Below, in pieces: positions 6,103 to 12,693 of a DNA stretch of 21,220 nucleotides (its first letter is position 1; each line of letters begins with the position of its first letter). This DNA comes from Spirochaetia bacterium (GTDB lineage: Bacteria; Spirochaetota; Spirochaetia; Treponematales; Breznakiellaceae): the NCBI GenBank assembly GCA_025997715.1, contig BNUY01000036.1, forward strand, positions 1-21,220. Direction: 5' to 3'. Both the position numbers and the translations under genes were made by a program. The notes under the pieces were generated by a model. The model saw only the letters and a list, made by a program, of their open reading frames with translations, was not told the origin of the DNA and made no database searches.

Positions 6103-7299
6103 ATGAGTGATGAATTAAACAGGGGCAATACGATTTCCATATTGTCAATCTCAACGCTTTTATTTATGGGCGGCTCCCTAATAGCGCCGGGGCTTAACGC
6201 GGTAGCCCAGGAATTTCCCGGCACGCCATTTTCATCGATCCGTAATGTGATGACGGTTATCAATATTTCAGTAGCCGTCTTCGCGATTCTGTCGGGAAAA
6301 CTGGCGGGTATCTTGCCGAAAAAGATCATTGTGCTTATAGGGCTTGCTATTTTTGGCATAATGGGATCGGTCTGTGCACAAGCGCCAACGTTTACCTTCC
6401 TGGTCATAGGACGGATTGCCATGGGCGCCGGATTAGGTCTTTTTGCACCCCAGGCGAATGCGCTTATTTATGAATTTTTTCAAGGGGAAAAGCGGGACAA
6501 ACTTATTGGATTTGGCGGCGCCCTTGCCAACGCCGGCAGCTTGATAGGCACCGTTGCGGGCGGCTTTCTGGTAGTTATATCATGGCGCTATAATTGCTAC
6601 GCATATACCGCAATCACCATTATCATTTTTCTGTTTGTTCTTTTGGGTGTACCCGGTAGAAAACAGGGCAAGGCTGACGGAAAACCTGCAGTCTGGGCAG
6701 CCCCTCCTTCCGCGGAAAAGGCAAAGCTGCCCTGGGAATTCTGGCTTTTACCGTTTCAGGTTCTTCTGATTCAAAGTGCGGTGATGCTTCCCCCCACGAA
6801 TATGGCACGGTTTTATATGTCGGAACATCTGGGGCCGCCTGCCATTGTTGGAATTGTTATGGCCATAAATACCATAAGCGGTTTCCTGATGGGAATCAAT
6901 CTGCATCGGGTCAGAAAGGTTTTTAAAGGCTTCACGGTTGTTCTGTCATGGATAATTGTGGCTCTTGGGCTTTTTATTCTTTCAAACACCCATTCTCTTA
7001 TTGTAACTATTGCGGCGTTGTTTATTTTCGGTATTGGAAACGGCATGCAGCTGCCTTCGGTATTTATCGCCAATGCAAAACTTATTCCTCCGCAGTTACG
7101 GCAGCTATCGGTAGCAATTATTTCATCTTCAATATACATAGGCAGCTTTGCGGCGACCTATGTACAAATACTGGTAAGCTCGGTGGTCAAAACCCAAAGC
7201 ATACGGGCGCTGTTCACCGCCTTTTCAGTTATTGCCATTGCCATTGCGGTTGTTATCCTTATCGGTTCTTTTGCTAATAAAACAAAAGTGCCCTCTTGA
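6103..7299 (+). CDS. MFS transporter
   Basis: This encodes 398 residues with about 12 hydrophobic segments and a longer polar loop near residues 185-205 separating the two halves, the standard major facilitator layout. It has AAGGAG upstream and starts 20 bp after the methyltransferase stop, so the two are co-transcribed. 'GRIAMGAGLGLFAPQANALIYEF' resembles the conserved MFS loop/TM4-5 region. It most likely imports the methylated substrate or exports the demethylated product. The stop codon overlaps the -35 box of the next promoter (7296-7301). Confidence 0.85.
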   Translation: MSDELNRGNTISILSISTLLFMGGSLIAPGLNAVAQEFPGTPFSSIRNVMTVINISVAVFAILSGKLAGILPKKIIVLIGLAIFGIMGSVCAQAPTFTFLVIGRIAMGAGLGLFAPQANALIYEFFQGEKRDKLIGFGGALANAGSLIGTVAGGFLVVISWRYNCYAYTAITIIIFLFVLLGVPGRKQGKADGKPAVWAAPPSAEKAKLPWEFWLLPFQVLLIQSAVMLPPTNMARFYMSEHLGPPAIVGIVMAINTISGFLMGINLHRVRKVFKGFTVVLSWIIVALGLFILSNTHSLIVTIAALFIFGIGNGMQLPSVFIANAKLIPPQLRQLSVAIISSSIYIGSFAATYVQILVSSVVKTQSIRALFTAFSVIAIAIAVVILIGSFANKTKVPS

Positions 7300-7324
7300 C
7301 AAGAATTTCACTTTTCCCTATACT
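7296..7324 (+). promoter_or_regulatory. Promoter of leader element L2
   Basis: TTGACA (7296-7301), a 17-bp spacer and TATACT (7319-7324), close to consensus. The -35 box overlaps the MFS stop codon. Confidence 0.7.
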
Positions 7325-7329
7325 CATAT

Positions 7330-7457
7330 TAGTCAGTTACAATGGAAGCGGGTAGAATTCATTTTCTATCCGCCTTTATATTGACCGGTTTTCAGGCAAC
7401 TTTCCACGTAGTAATCTGCGTAAAAGATTCCATATACTACTATTTTTCTCAAAGGAG
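7330..7457 (+). ncRNA. Candidate structured RNA leader L2
   Basis: This is the second copy of the leader at 572-700. Hairpin 1 is GCGGGTAGAA (7348-7357) with TTCTATCCGC (7364-7373). The CTGA/TCAG helix becomes TTGA/TCAG (still pairing through U-G). Hairpin 3, ACGTAG-TAAT-CTGCGT, keeps its stem with a changed loop. It ends at AAAGGAG (7451-7457), but no ATG follows directly; the sequence instead jumps into a copy of the porin ribosome-binding segment. Confidence 0.45.
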
Positions 7458-7466
7458 CCGGGCGAA

Positions 7467-7497
7467 GCGGGTTATCATAATGAAGGAGATTACTATG
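7467..7497 (+). repeat. 31-bp copy of the porin RBS segment
   Basis: The 31 bp at 7467-7497 are identical to 2017-2047, running from GCGGGTTATC through the ribosome-binding site to the ATG. This marks a recombination junction between the porin leader and leader L2. Confidence 0.85.
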
Positions 7498-7554
7498 GGT
7501 GATGAATTAAAAATGATTCGGTTTATTATAAACCAAGGAGATATCGATGAATGA
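7495..7554 (+). CDS. Short upstream ORF overlapping ferredoxin copy 2
   Basis: MGDELKMIRFIINQGDIDE is a 19-codon frame with AAGGAG upstream. Its stop lies 8 bp inside the ferredoxin gene, so translation could be coupled. The first codons mimic the MFS start (MSDELN). It is probably a by-product of leader rearrangement rather than a functional peptide. Confidence 0.3.
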   Translation: MGDELKMIRFIINQGDIDE

Positions 7555-7948
7555 TACAACATTTGTGATACTATTTCGGAATGCAGCCGGTACGGACACC
7601 GAGGTTACCGCTCATTATGGCGAAACAATACTTGACGCGGCGAAACGGGCCAACATCCCCTTAGATGCACCCTGCGAAGGGAAAGGGAGCTGCGGGAAAT
7701 GCCGGGTGCAGGTTCTTTCCGGTAAAACAGAAGGCAAAACCGCCGAGTTGATAAGCCCCGGGGAGTATGCGGAGGGTTACCGCCTGGCCTGTAACACCAC
7801 CCTGGTTGAGTCGGTGACTGTTCTTATCCCTGAAAACGCCGGAGGGCATCACCACCACCATCACGACGGCGGAGGCGGCCATTCCGGGCATTGGGGCGGC
7901 GGTCATGGTCATGGTCATGGTCACCACCATCATGGACATGGCAGATGA
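7547..7948 (+). CDS. RACE-type [2Fe-2S] ferredoxin with His-rich tail (copy 2)
   Basis: This encodes 133 residues. The ferredoxin domain (residues 1-100) differs from copy 1 at only 8 positions (D2N, M8I, E17D, I39L, Q64K, T66A, P89S, F94I) and keeps C43, C49, C52 and C82. The tail has 16 His in 33 residues and one repeat unit instead of two. CAAGGAGATATCGATG sets the start. It follows leader L2 and is transcribed downstream of the methyltransferase-MFS operon, which supports a link to that pathway. Identity continues about 30 bp past the stop, into the 3' flank shared with copy 1. Possible roles are electron donor for corrinoid re-activation, or metal carrier through the His tail. Confidence 0.85.
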   Translation: MNDTTFVILFRNAAGTDTEVTAHYGETILDAAKRANIPLDAPCEGKGSCGKCRVQVLSGKTEGKTAELISPGEYAEGYRLACNTTLVESVTVLIPENAGGHHHHHHDGGGGHSGHWGGGHGHGHGHHHHGHGR

Positions 7949-7988
7949 CGTAAGCCTTGTACCCCGAACTGCCCTCCGTGGCGCCTTC

Positions 7989-8018
7989 TTGACAAAAAAT
8001 TAACGAATCATATATACT
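7989..8018 (+). promoter_or_regulatory. MATE gene promoter
   Basis: TTGACA (7989-7994), an 18-bp spacer and TATACT (8013-8018). This leaves a 5' leader of about 130 nt before the ATG at 8158. Confidence 0.65.
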
Positions 8019-8061
8019 GATAATGCAACGAGTAGTGTTAATTACACGTAAGGCCGGTTGT

Positions 8062-8129
8062 GTTCTGCTTGAGCAGAACTTGGGCTTATGTAATGACAAT
8101 ATTCGTTTTTTGTCTATATCCATAAGCCC
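8062..8129 (+). promoter_or_regulatory. Structured 5' leader of MATE gene
   Basis: A 7-bp stem with a TTGA tetraloop (GTTCTGC/GCAGAAC, 8062-8079) is followed by a longer hairpin. In the latter GGGCTTATG (8082-8090) pairs perfectly with CATAAGCCC (8121-8129), and inside it GACAA (8095-8099) pairs with TTGTC (8110-8114). No known riboswitch class is recognised. Confidence 0.55.
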
Positions 8130-8157
8130 TTAAAAACCTTTTAGTAAGGATGGCTTT

Positions 8158-9594
8158 ATGGACTTTTCGGAAAATGCGATCCCCCAAAACAAAATGGCAA
8201 CCACTCAGGTAAATAAACTGCTCCTGGCGATGGGACTGCCCATGATTGTATCCATGATGTTACAGGCGTTCTACAATATTGTGGACAGCTATTTCGTCAG
8301 TCAAATGGAGGATACCGCGAACTATGGTTCGGCTGCAATTACAAGCAATGCAATTGCAAGTATGGGCGAATACGGCGTGAATGCGCTGACCCTGGCTTTC
8401 CCCATTCAAATGCTGATGATTGCCATCGGTGTCGGAACCGGTGTGGGGATTAACTCCCTGCTGTCCAGAAGTTTAGGGGAGGGCAACCGGGAAAAGGCAA
8501 GTAAAATTGCGGGAAACGCCATATTCCTGGGACTATGCACCTATGCGGTATTTCTGTTAGTCGGGATATTTCTTGTTCCCATTTATCTACGTTCGCAAAC
8601 GACTGACTCGGTTGTCATGCAGATGGGAACAGAATACCTGCGAATCTGTACTATCCTGTCCTTCGGCGCGATCCTGTCCATGATTTATGAAAAACTTTTA
8701 CAGGGGACGGGGAGGACAATCCCGGCAACAATTGCGCAGATTGCAGGGGCACTCGCCAATATAATTCTTGATCCGATTATGATATTCGGTCTTTTTGGCT
8801 GCCCGCAGATGGGCATTGCAGGGGCAGCCTACGCCACCGTGATCGGGCAAGTTCTCACGCTGGTTTTAAATATGTTTTTTCATCACCAATTCAACAAGGA
8901 TGTGGATGCCAGCCTTCACTATATAAAGCCTGACCGTGCTTTCATCGGCGAAATCTATAAAATCGGCCTCCCGGCTATTCTCATGCAGGCGTTGATGTCC
9001 TTCATGACCTACGGGCTCAACATTATTTTGGGCATGATTGGGAGCAGCGCCGTTACCGCCTATGGAATGTATTACAAAATTCAGCAGTTTGTTTTCTTCG
9101 CCGCATTTGGCATGAATAACGCGATCATTCCCGTTGTCGCATTCAACTATGGTATGAAAGACAAACGGCGTATGAATGCCGGAATCAAGTACGGTATGCT
9201 ATACACGCTGATTATCATGGCAGCCGGAGCAGTTTTACTCCAGGGCTTCGCCCGACCCTTAATGGGCGCTTTTTCACTCTCTGCTAACACGAATGGTTTA
9301 TGTGTTCTCGCCATCCGCATTATTACCTTGGGGTACCTGTTCGCGGGGGCGAATATCGCATTTCAGGGGATTTTTCAGGCATTCGGCAGCGGTGTCCGTT
9401 CCCTGCTTGTTTCAATGATCCGTTTGATTGTGGTGGTGTTCCCGGTTGCACTGTGGTTTACCACCTTTCAAAACGCAGAACGCATTGTGTGGTGGGCATT
9501 CCCCATCGCGGAGGCTTGCGCATTGGTTCTTGCCGGGCTGCTTATGGTTATGATAGCCAAAGAGCAGCATTTGAGTACGAAAGAAAAGCCGTAA
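8158..9594 (+). CDS. MATE-family multidrug efflux transporter
   Basis: This encodes 478 residues with TAAGGA 7 bp before the ATG. About 12 transmembrane segments fall in two homologous halves, as in MATE proteins of the DinF/MepA branch. Recognisable features are 'GLPMIVSMMLQAFYNIVDSYFVS' in TM1, 'GVGTGVGINSLLSRSLGEGNREKA', and 'QGTGRTIPATIAQIAGALANIILDPIMIFG'. Such proteins export cationic drugs or metabolites using Na+ or H+ gradients. It has its own promoter and a strongly folded leader, so it is probably regulated apart from the ferredoxin gene upstream. Confidence 0.92.
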   Translation: MDFSENAIPQNKMATTQVNKLLLAMGLPMIVSMMLQAFYNIVDSYFVSQMEDTANYGSAAITSNAIASMGEYGVNALTLAFPIQMLMIAIGVGTGVGINSLLSRSLGEGNREKASKIAGNAIFLGLCTYAVFLLVGIFLVPIYLRSQTTDSVVMQMGTEYLRICTILSFGAILSMIYEKLLQGTGRTIPATIAQIAGALANIILDPIMIFGLFGCPQMGIAGAAYATVIGQVLTLVLNMFFHHQFNKDVDASLHYIKPDRAFIGEIYKIGLPAILMQALMSFMTYGLNIILGMIGSSAVTAYGMYYKIQQFVFFAAFGMNNAIIPVVAFNYGMKDKRRMNAGIKYGMLYTLIIMAAGAVLLQGFARPLMGAFSLSANTNGLCVLAIRIITLGYLFAGANIAFQGIFQAFGSGVRSLLVSMIRLIVVVFPVALWFTTFQNAERIVWWAFPIAEACALVLAGLLMVMIAKEQHLSTKEKP

Positions 9595-9606
9595 CGTCAA
9601 TGGGGG

Positions 9607-9864
9607 ATGTGGCCTCGGGCGGTTTTACGTGCCGGGGAAAAGGGCGAACACGATGCGGCCATTGCAGATTACTCAAAGGCAATTAGTATTTATCCCCGAT
9701 ATACCGATGCGTATTATAACTGCGGCATTGCGTATATTCTCAAGGGGGAGCAAGGACTTTATGACCGTGCAAAAGCGGACTTTGCGCAGGCTTACAAACT
9801 TGATCCCGATGATGTCGATGCAAAAGAAAGGCTGGAACTTGCGTTGACAAAACTGGGGTATTAG
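9607..9864 (+). pseudogene. 5'-truncated TPR-repeat protein
   Basis: The frame encodes 85 residues. From residue 11 it reads as TPR: 'KGEHDAAIADYSKAISIYPRYTDAYYNCGIAYILKG' and 'YDRAKADFAQAYKLDPDDVDAKERLELAL' form about two repeats with the usual W-LG-Y-A-F-A-P spacing. The first ten residues do not fit helix A of a TPR, and there is no good ribosome-binding site. It begins 12 bp after the MATE stop. This looks like the 3' end of a larger TPR gene cut off by rearrangement. It could still be translated by coupling. Confidence 0.55.
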
Positions 9865-9880
9865 GAAAAGGAGAGTAACG

Positions 9881-10138
9881 ATGAAAAAACTATCTTTTAC
9901 CATAACCGATCCGATATGGATGCATCCGGGTACGGCGACTTTATTCACGGAAAGAATGCGGGCCTTTTCCAGTGATATTACCGTTACAAAAGGGGATGAC
10001 AGCGGGAATGGAAAGGAGTTTTTCGGGGTGATGAAACTGAAAAACTTGAAGGGCGATATTACAACGGTTAAAGCTGTGGGGCCTGATGAGGATAAGGCAA
10101 TAAAGGCGGTAAAGCAATTTTTTGACGAAAATATGTAA
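9881..10138 (+). CDS. HPr-like phosphocarrier paralogue
   Basis: This encodes 85 residues, the normal HPr length, with AAAGGAGA upstream. The HPr fold is clear and numbering aligns without gaps: D10, H15 (phosphorylatable His), then K45, G49-V50-M51 and 'VKAVGPDEDKAIKAVKQFFDENM'. Canonical HPr has R17 and P18 next to H15; here they are G17 and T18. Canonical Gram-positive HPr has regulatory S46; here it is E46, a charge like phospho-Ser. Normal PTS sugar phosphotransfer is therefore doubtful, and a regulatory or altered carrier role is more likely. No PTS gene is nearby. Confidence 0.75.
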   Translation: MKKLSFTITDPIWMHPGTATLFTERMRAFSSDITVTKGDDSGNGKEFFGVMKLKNLKGDITTVKAVGPDEDKAIKAVKQFFDENM

Positions 10139-10140
10139 AT

Positions 10141-10193
10141 CGCGGTCATGGCGGTCATGGTCACCACCATCATGGACATGGCAGATGACGTAA
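10141..10193 (+). pseudogene. Orphan 3' fragment of the His-rich ferredoxin gene
   Basis: The 41 bp at 10153-10193 are identical to 7913-7953, the last codons, stop and flank of ferredoxin copy 2. In its own frame (from 10141) it encodes RGHGGHGHHHHGHGR then stop. It begins directly after the HPr-like stop but in another frame, so it is not part of that protein as written. Confidence 0.7.
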
Positions 10194-10234
10194 TGTTGAC
10201 TAAGCCCTGCGCCGGTTCTAGGGCAGAAAAAAGC

Positions 10235-10280
10235 CCGGAAACGCATTGCATCGCAGGATGCGTTTCCGGTGTACTTTTTT
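10235..10280. terminator. Bidirectional rho-independent terminator
   Basis: CCGGAAACGCAT (10235-10246) pairs perfectly with ATGCGTTTCCGG (10258-10269). A T run follows on the plus strand, and on the other side an A run (T run on the minus strand). It separates the convergent HPr-like and DUF2325 genes. Confidence 0.85.
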
Positions 10281-10294
10281 AAATAACCACTATA

Positions 10295-10585
10295 TTATGG
10301 ATGAGCCGCCTGAATTTTCAGGATGCTCCGCAGCGCATTTGCGCTTCCGCAGTGTGATTGAACCAGGGTGATATTGTTTTCAGCCGCCTTGTTTTTTGCA
10401 ACCCGTGCCATGTCATGGGAAACCGGATTGGTAAAAAGAACAATTAGGTCGGGATTCCCGATACGGTCATTTAAGGCGGTCAAACATTTCGTAAAAACCT
10501 TTGCCTTACAGTTGAACTCTTTGCAAATGCTTTTGTACTGGCATTCCATACATTCGTTCCCGCCGATTATTACCACTTTACTCAT
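10295..10585 (-). CDS. DUF2325 protein
   Basis: This encodes 96 residues matching DUF2325: an N-terminal 'KVVIIGGNECMECQYKSIC' strand-loop, a central 'PDLIVLFTNPVSHDMARVAKNKAAENNITLVQSHCGSANAL' pattern with the conserved 'SH' and Lys, and a Rossmann-like alternation of strands and helices. There are six Cys (C12, C15, C21, C26 and two more), suggesting metal or redox sensitivity. The family's function is not established. It is transcribed divergently from the iron-uptake operon, so a shared regulatory region is possible. Translation may be coupled to an 18-codon ORF whose stop overlaps this ATG. Confidence 0.75.
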   Translation of the reverse strand: MSKVVIIGGNECMECQYKSICKEFNCKAKVFTKCLTALNDRIGNPDLIVLFTNPVSHDMARVAKNKAAENNITLVQSHCGSANALRSILKIQAAHP

Positions 10586-10638
10586 ACGTCAAACCTCACT
10601 TTTGTTAATTCTGATGATACGATTACCATCTTTTTCAT
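10582..10638 (-). CDS. 18-residue leader ORF of DUF2325 gene
   Basis: MKKMVIVSSELTKVRFDV is preceded by AAGAGG and ends in a TGA that overlaps the DUF2325 ATG (ATGA). The layout suggests translational coupling. It is too short to recognise by sequence. Confidence 0.35.
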   Translation of the reverse strand: MKKMVIVSSELTKVRFDV

Positions 10639-10648
10639 CTAAAACCTC

Positions 10649-10672
10649 TTATGTTATTATAAATTAACATAA
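10649..10672. promoter_or_regulatory. Inverted repeat, possible operator
   Basis: TTATGTTA (10649-10656) and TAACATAA (10665-10672) are perfect inverted copies 8 bp apart. They lie at the predicted transcription start of the DUF2325 gene. Repressor binding is a plausible but unproven role. Confidence 0.45.
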
Positions 10673-10684
10673 TTAGCTATAACT

Positions 10685-10713
10685 AACATATCTGATTAAA
10701 AACCATCTGTCAA
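10685..10713 (-). promoter_or_regulatory. DUF2325 promoter
   Basis: On the minus strand, TTGACA (10708-10713), a 17-bp spacer and TATGTT (10685-10690). Confidence 0.6.
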
Positions 10714-10722
10714 GGGGTTTTG

Positions 10723-10757
10723 GGGAAAATTTTTGAAAAAATTGAAAAAATTTTCCC
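10723..10757. repeat. 12-bp perfect inverted repeat between divergent promoters
   Basis: GGGAAAATTTTT (10723-10734) and AAAAATTTTCCC (10746-10757) flank an 11-bp spacer, just upstream of the iron operon -35 box. It could be an operator for either promoter or an insulating hairpin. Confidence 0.6.
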
Positions 10758-10765
10758 TAAACATA

Positions 10766-10794
10766 TTGACAAGTATATTAGGGTGGTATAACAT
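10766..10794 (+). promoter_or_regulatory. Iron-uptake operon promoter
   Basis: TTGACA (10766-10771) followed by TAACAT after 17 bp (10789-10794), or TATAAC after 15 bp (10787-10792). No Fur box that I would trust is visible. Confidence 0.5.
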
Positions 10795-10848
10795 AGTTTT
10801 GAAAGGATAACACCTATGGGCCATAGTCGGCCTGAAAAAGGAGGAAGG

Positions 10849-12075
10849 ATGCGTAAAATGTTAGTCTCTTCTACCATAGTAGCGCTCATGTTTGCCGTTT
10901 TGGCGGCCCCGGTTTTTGCCGCTTTTGACACCTGGGGTGATATGGCGGCGGAAATGGCTGCCCATATTGACGATGCGTATACCCTTTATGCCGCAGGGGA
11001 CGTGAAAGGCGCAAAGGCCAAGGTCGATACGGCCTACTACGGCTATTACGAGAAGTATGGCTTTGAAAAGACGGTGATGTCGCAAATTTCGGGGGCCCGG
11101 GCTGCGGAGGTCGAGTACCAGTTCAGCCTGGTAAAAAAGGCTATGACCAACGGGGCCGCAGCCGCCGAGGTGAGGGAGGGGCTCGACAAGCTGAGCGCGT
11201 TTCTGGCGGTGGATGCGGACCGGCTTGACGGCAAAACGGAGAGCGCATGGAGCGTTTTCCTGGCCTCCCTCCTTATCATTCTACGGGAAGGCTTCGAGGC
11301 CATCCTTATTGTGGGGGCGATCATCGCTTATTTGGTGAAAAGCGGCAATAAAAAAAGTACCAAGCCCGTGTACTGGGGTTCCCTCGCGGCGCTCGGGGCC
11401 AGTGTCATCATGGCGTATATCCTGAACAGCCTTGCGGGAGCCGCCACGGGGCAGAATCAGGAAATTGTTGAAGGGGTAACGATGCTGATAGCGGTGGCGG
11501 TCCTCTTTTATGTGAGTAACTGGATGGTTTCAAAGTCCGAGGCGGAAGCCTGGAACAAGTATATAGAAGGAAAAGTGCAAAGCGGCATAAAGTCGGGCAG
11601 TGTTTTCTCCCTTGCCTTTGCCGCGTTTCTTGCGGTGTTCCGCGAAGGGGCTGAGGTTATCCTGTTTTATCAGGCCCTGCTTGCCAATACGAAGCTCTTT
11701 TACAACATGGTGTGGGCGGGCCTTGCCGCAGGGGCGGTGCTGCTGATCGGCGTCTACCTCGCCATCCGGTTTCTCTCCCTCAGGATTCCGCTAAAGCCCT
11801 TCTTCCTCGGCACATCCATCCTGCTCTTTGCCATGTCGATTGCCTTTACCGGTAACGGCATAAAGGAACTACAGGAAGGAAACCTTATCGGCGTAAGCCC
11901 CGTGCCGTGGGTACATTCGATAGATCTTCTGGGGATTTTTCCCACCCTGGAAACGCTGATACCGCAGTTAGTATTGCTGGTGATAACGGTGATTACCTTT
12001 ATTGTGCAGATACGAAGGGGAAATAAAATCAAGGCTTCAAACCCGAACCGTATGGTTTCGGGAAAAGATAATTAG
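10849..12075 (+). CDS. FTR1-family iron permease
   Basis: This encodes 408 residues from ATG 10849. AAGGAGG (10838-10844) and the signal peptide MRKMLVSSTIVALMFAVLAA favour this over the in-frame ATG at 10816. Residues about 26-130 form a periplasmic helical domain. The rest has about seven membrane segments with both iron-binding REXXE motifs, REGFE (146-150) and REGAE (265-269). FTR1/EfeU permeases pass ferric iron across the inner membrane, usually after oxidation or reduction steps outside. The gene after it encodes the P19/Tpd periplasmic partner, matching the bacterial FTR1-P19 system. First gene of a seven-gene operon (next gap 15 bp). Confidence 0.93.
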   Translation: MRKMLVSSTIVALMFAVLAAPVFAAFDTWGDMAAEMAAHIDDAYTLYAAGDVKGAKAKVDTAYYGYYEKYGFEKTVMSQISGARAAEVEYQFSLVKKAMTNGAAAAEVREGLDKLSAFLAVDADRLDGKTESAWSVFLASLLIILREGFEAILIVGAIIAYLVKSGNKKSTKPVYWGSLAALGASVIMAYILNSLAGAATGQNQEIVEGVTMLIAVAVLFYVSNWMVSKSEAEAWNKYIEGKVQSGIKSGSVFSLAFAAFLAVFREGAEVILFYQALLANTKLFYNMVWAGLAAGAVLLIGVYLAIRFLSLRIPLKPFFLGTSILLFAMSIAFTGNGIKELQEGNLIGVSPVPWVHSIDLLGIFPTLETLIPQLVLLVITVITFIVQIRRGNKIKASNPNRMVSGKDN

Positions 12076-12090
12076 GAAGGAGGGAGTACA

Positions 12091-12672
12091 ATGAAAATCA
12101 GACATCTGATAGTACTTCTAATGATTACGGCCTCTGCCGCGGCGGCTTTTGCCGGCGGCGGACAGCAGGGAACAGCCCCGGCAAGCACGATCAAACCCGG
12201 CGAGACGGCGGGCTTTGAGGAATTCCCCCTGGGGGATGATCACGAACTGGGGCCGCTCAATGTGGCGGGGGTTTATTTTCAGCCGGTGGATATGCTGCCC
12301 GCCAATATGGGACTTTCCGCAGCCCAGTCGGATGTGCACCTTGAGGCGGATATTTCGGCGCTGGAAAACAATCTCGGGTACGGCGTCGGGGACTTTGTGC
12401 CGAACCTTACGGTCCGCTACGAGATTAGCCAGGCAAACGGGTGGAAGGCGGAGGGGACCTTCATGCCGATGAACGCCAGCGACGGGCCGCACTACGGCGC
12501 AAACGTGAAGCTGAACGGCATAGGGGATTACCGGGTTCGTTTTCTGATAACGAACCCCGAGGCCCAGGGCTATGTGCTTCATGTTGATAAGACCACCGGC
12601 GTCCCCGGCAGATTCTGGACGGCACCCTTGATTGCCGAATGGGATGTCACCTATCCGGGACCGGCGTGGTAA
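12091..12672 (+). CDS. tpd: Tpd/Tp34/P19-type periplasmic iron-transport protein
   Basis: This encodes 193 residues with GAAGGAGGG upstream. A signal peptide ends near 'AAAAFAGGGQQ' (no lipobox Cys, unlike Tp34 lipoprotein). The domain matches the Fe2+ transport/P19 family: 'VHLEADI' (H83, E85), 'FMPMNASDGPHYG' (M127, H134) and 'YVLHVD' (H164). These correspond to the Cu/Fe ligands described for Campylobacter P19 (His, Glu, Met, His, His). It binds metal in the periplasm and hands it to FTR1. All five ligand positions are intact. Family assignment is firm; the gene symbol follows the treponemal homologue. Confidence 0.92.
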   Translation: MKIRHLIVLLMITASAAAAFAGGGQQGTAPASTIKPGETAGFEEFPLGDDHELGPLNVAGVYFQPVDMLPANMGLSAAQSDVHLEADISALENNLGYGVGDFVPNLTVRYEISQANGWKAEGTFMPMNASDGPHYGANVKLNGIGDYRVRFLITNPEAQGYVLHVDKTTGVPGRFWTAPLIAEWDVTYPGPAW

Positions 12673-12693
12673 GGGGAAAGCGGCGGCGGGATT

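Noticed and set aside
12118..12582. Minus-strand frame of 154 codons opposite the Tpd gene
   Set aside because: The plus strand encodes an intact Tpd/P19 domain with all metal ligands; the antisense frame comes from GC-rich codon bias.
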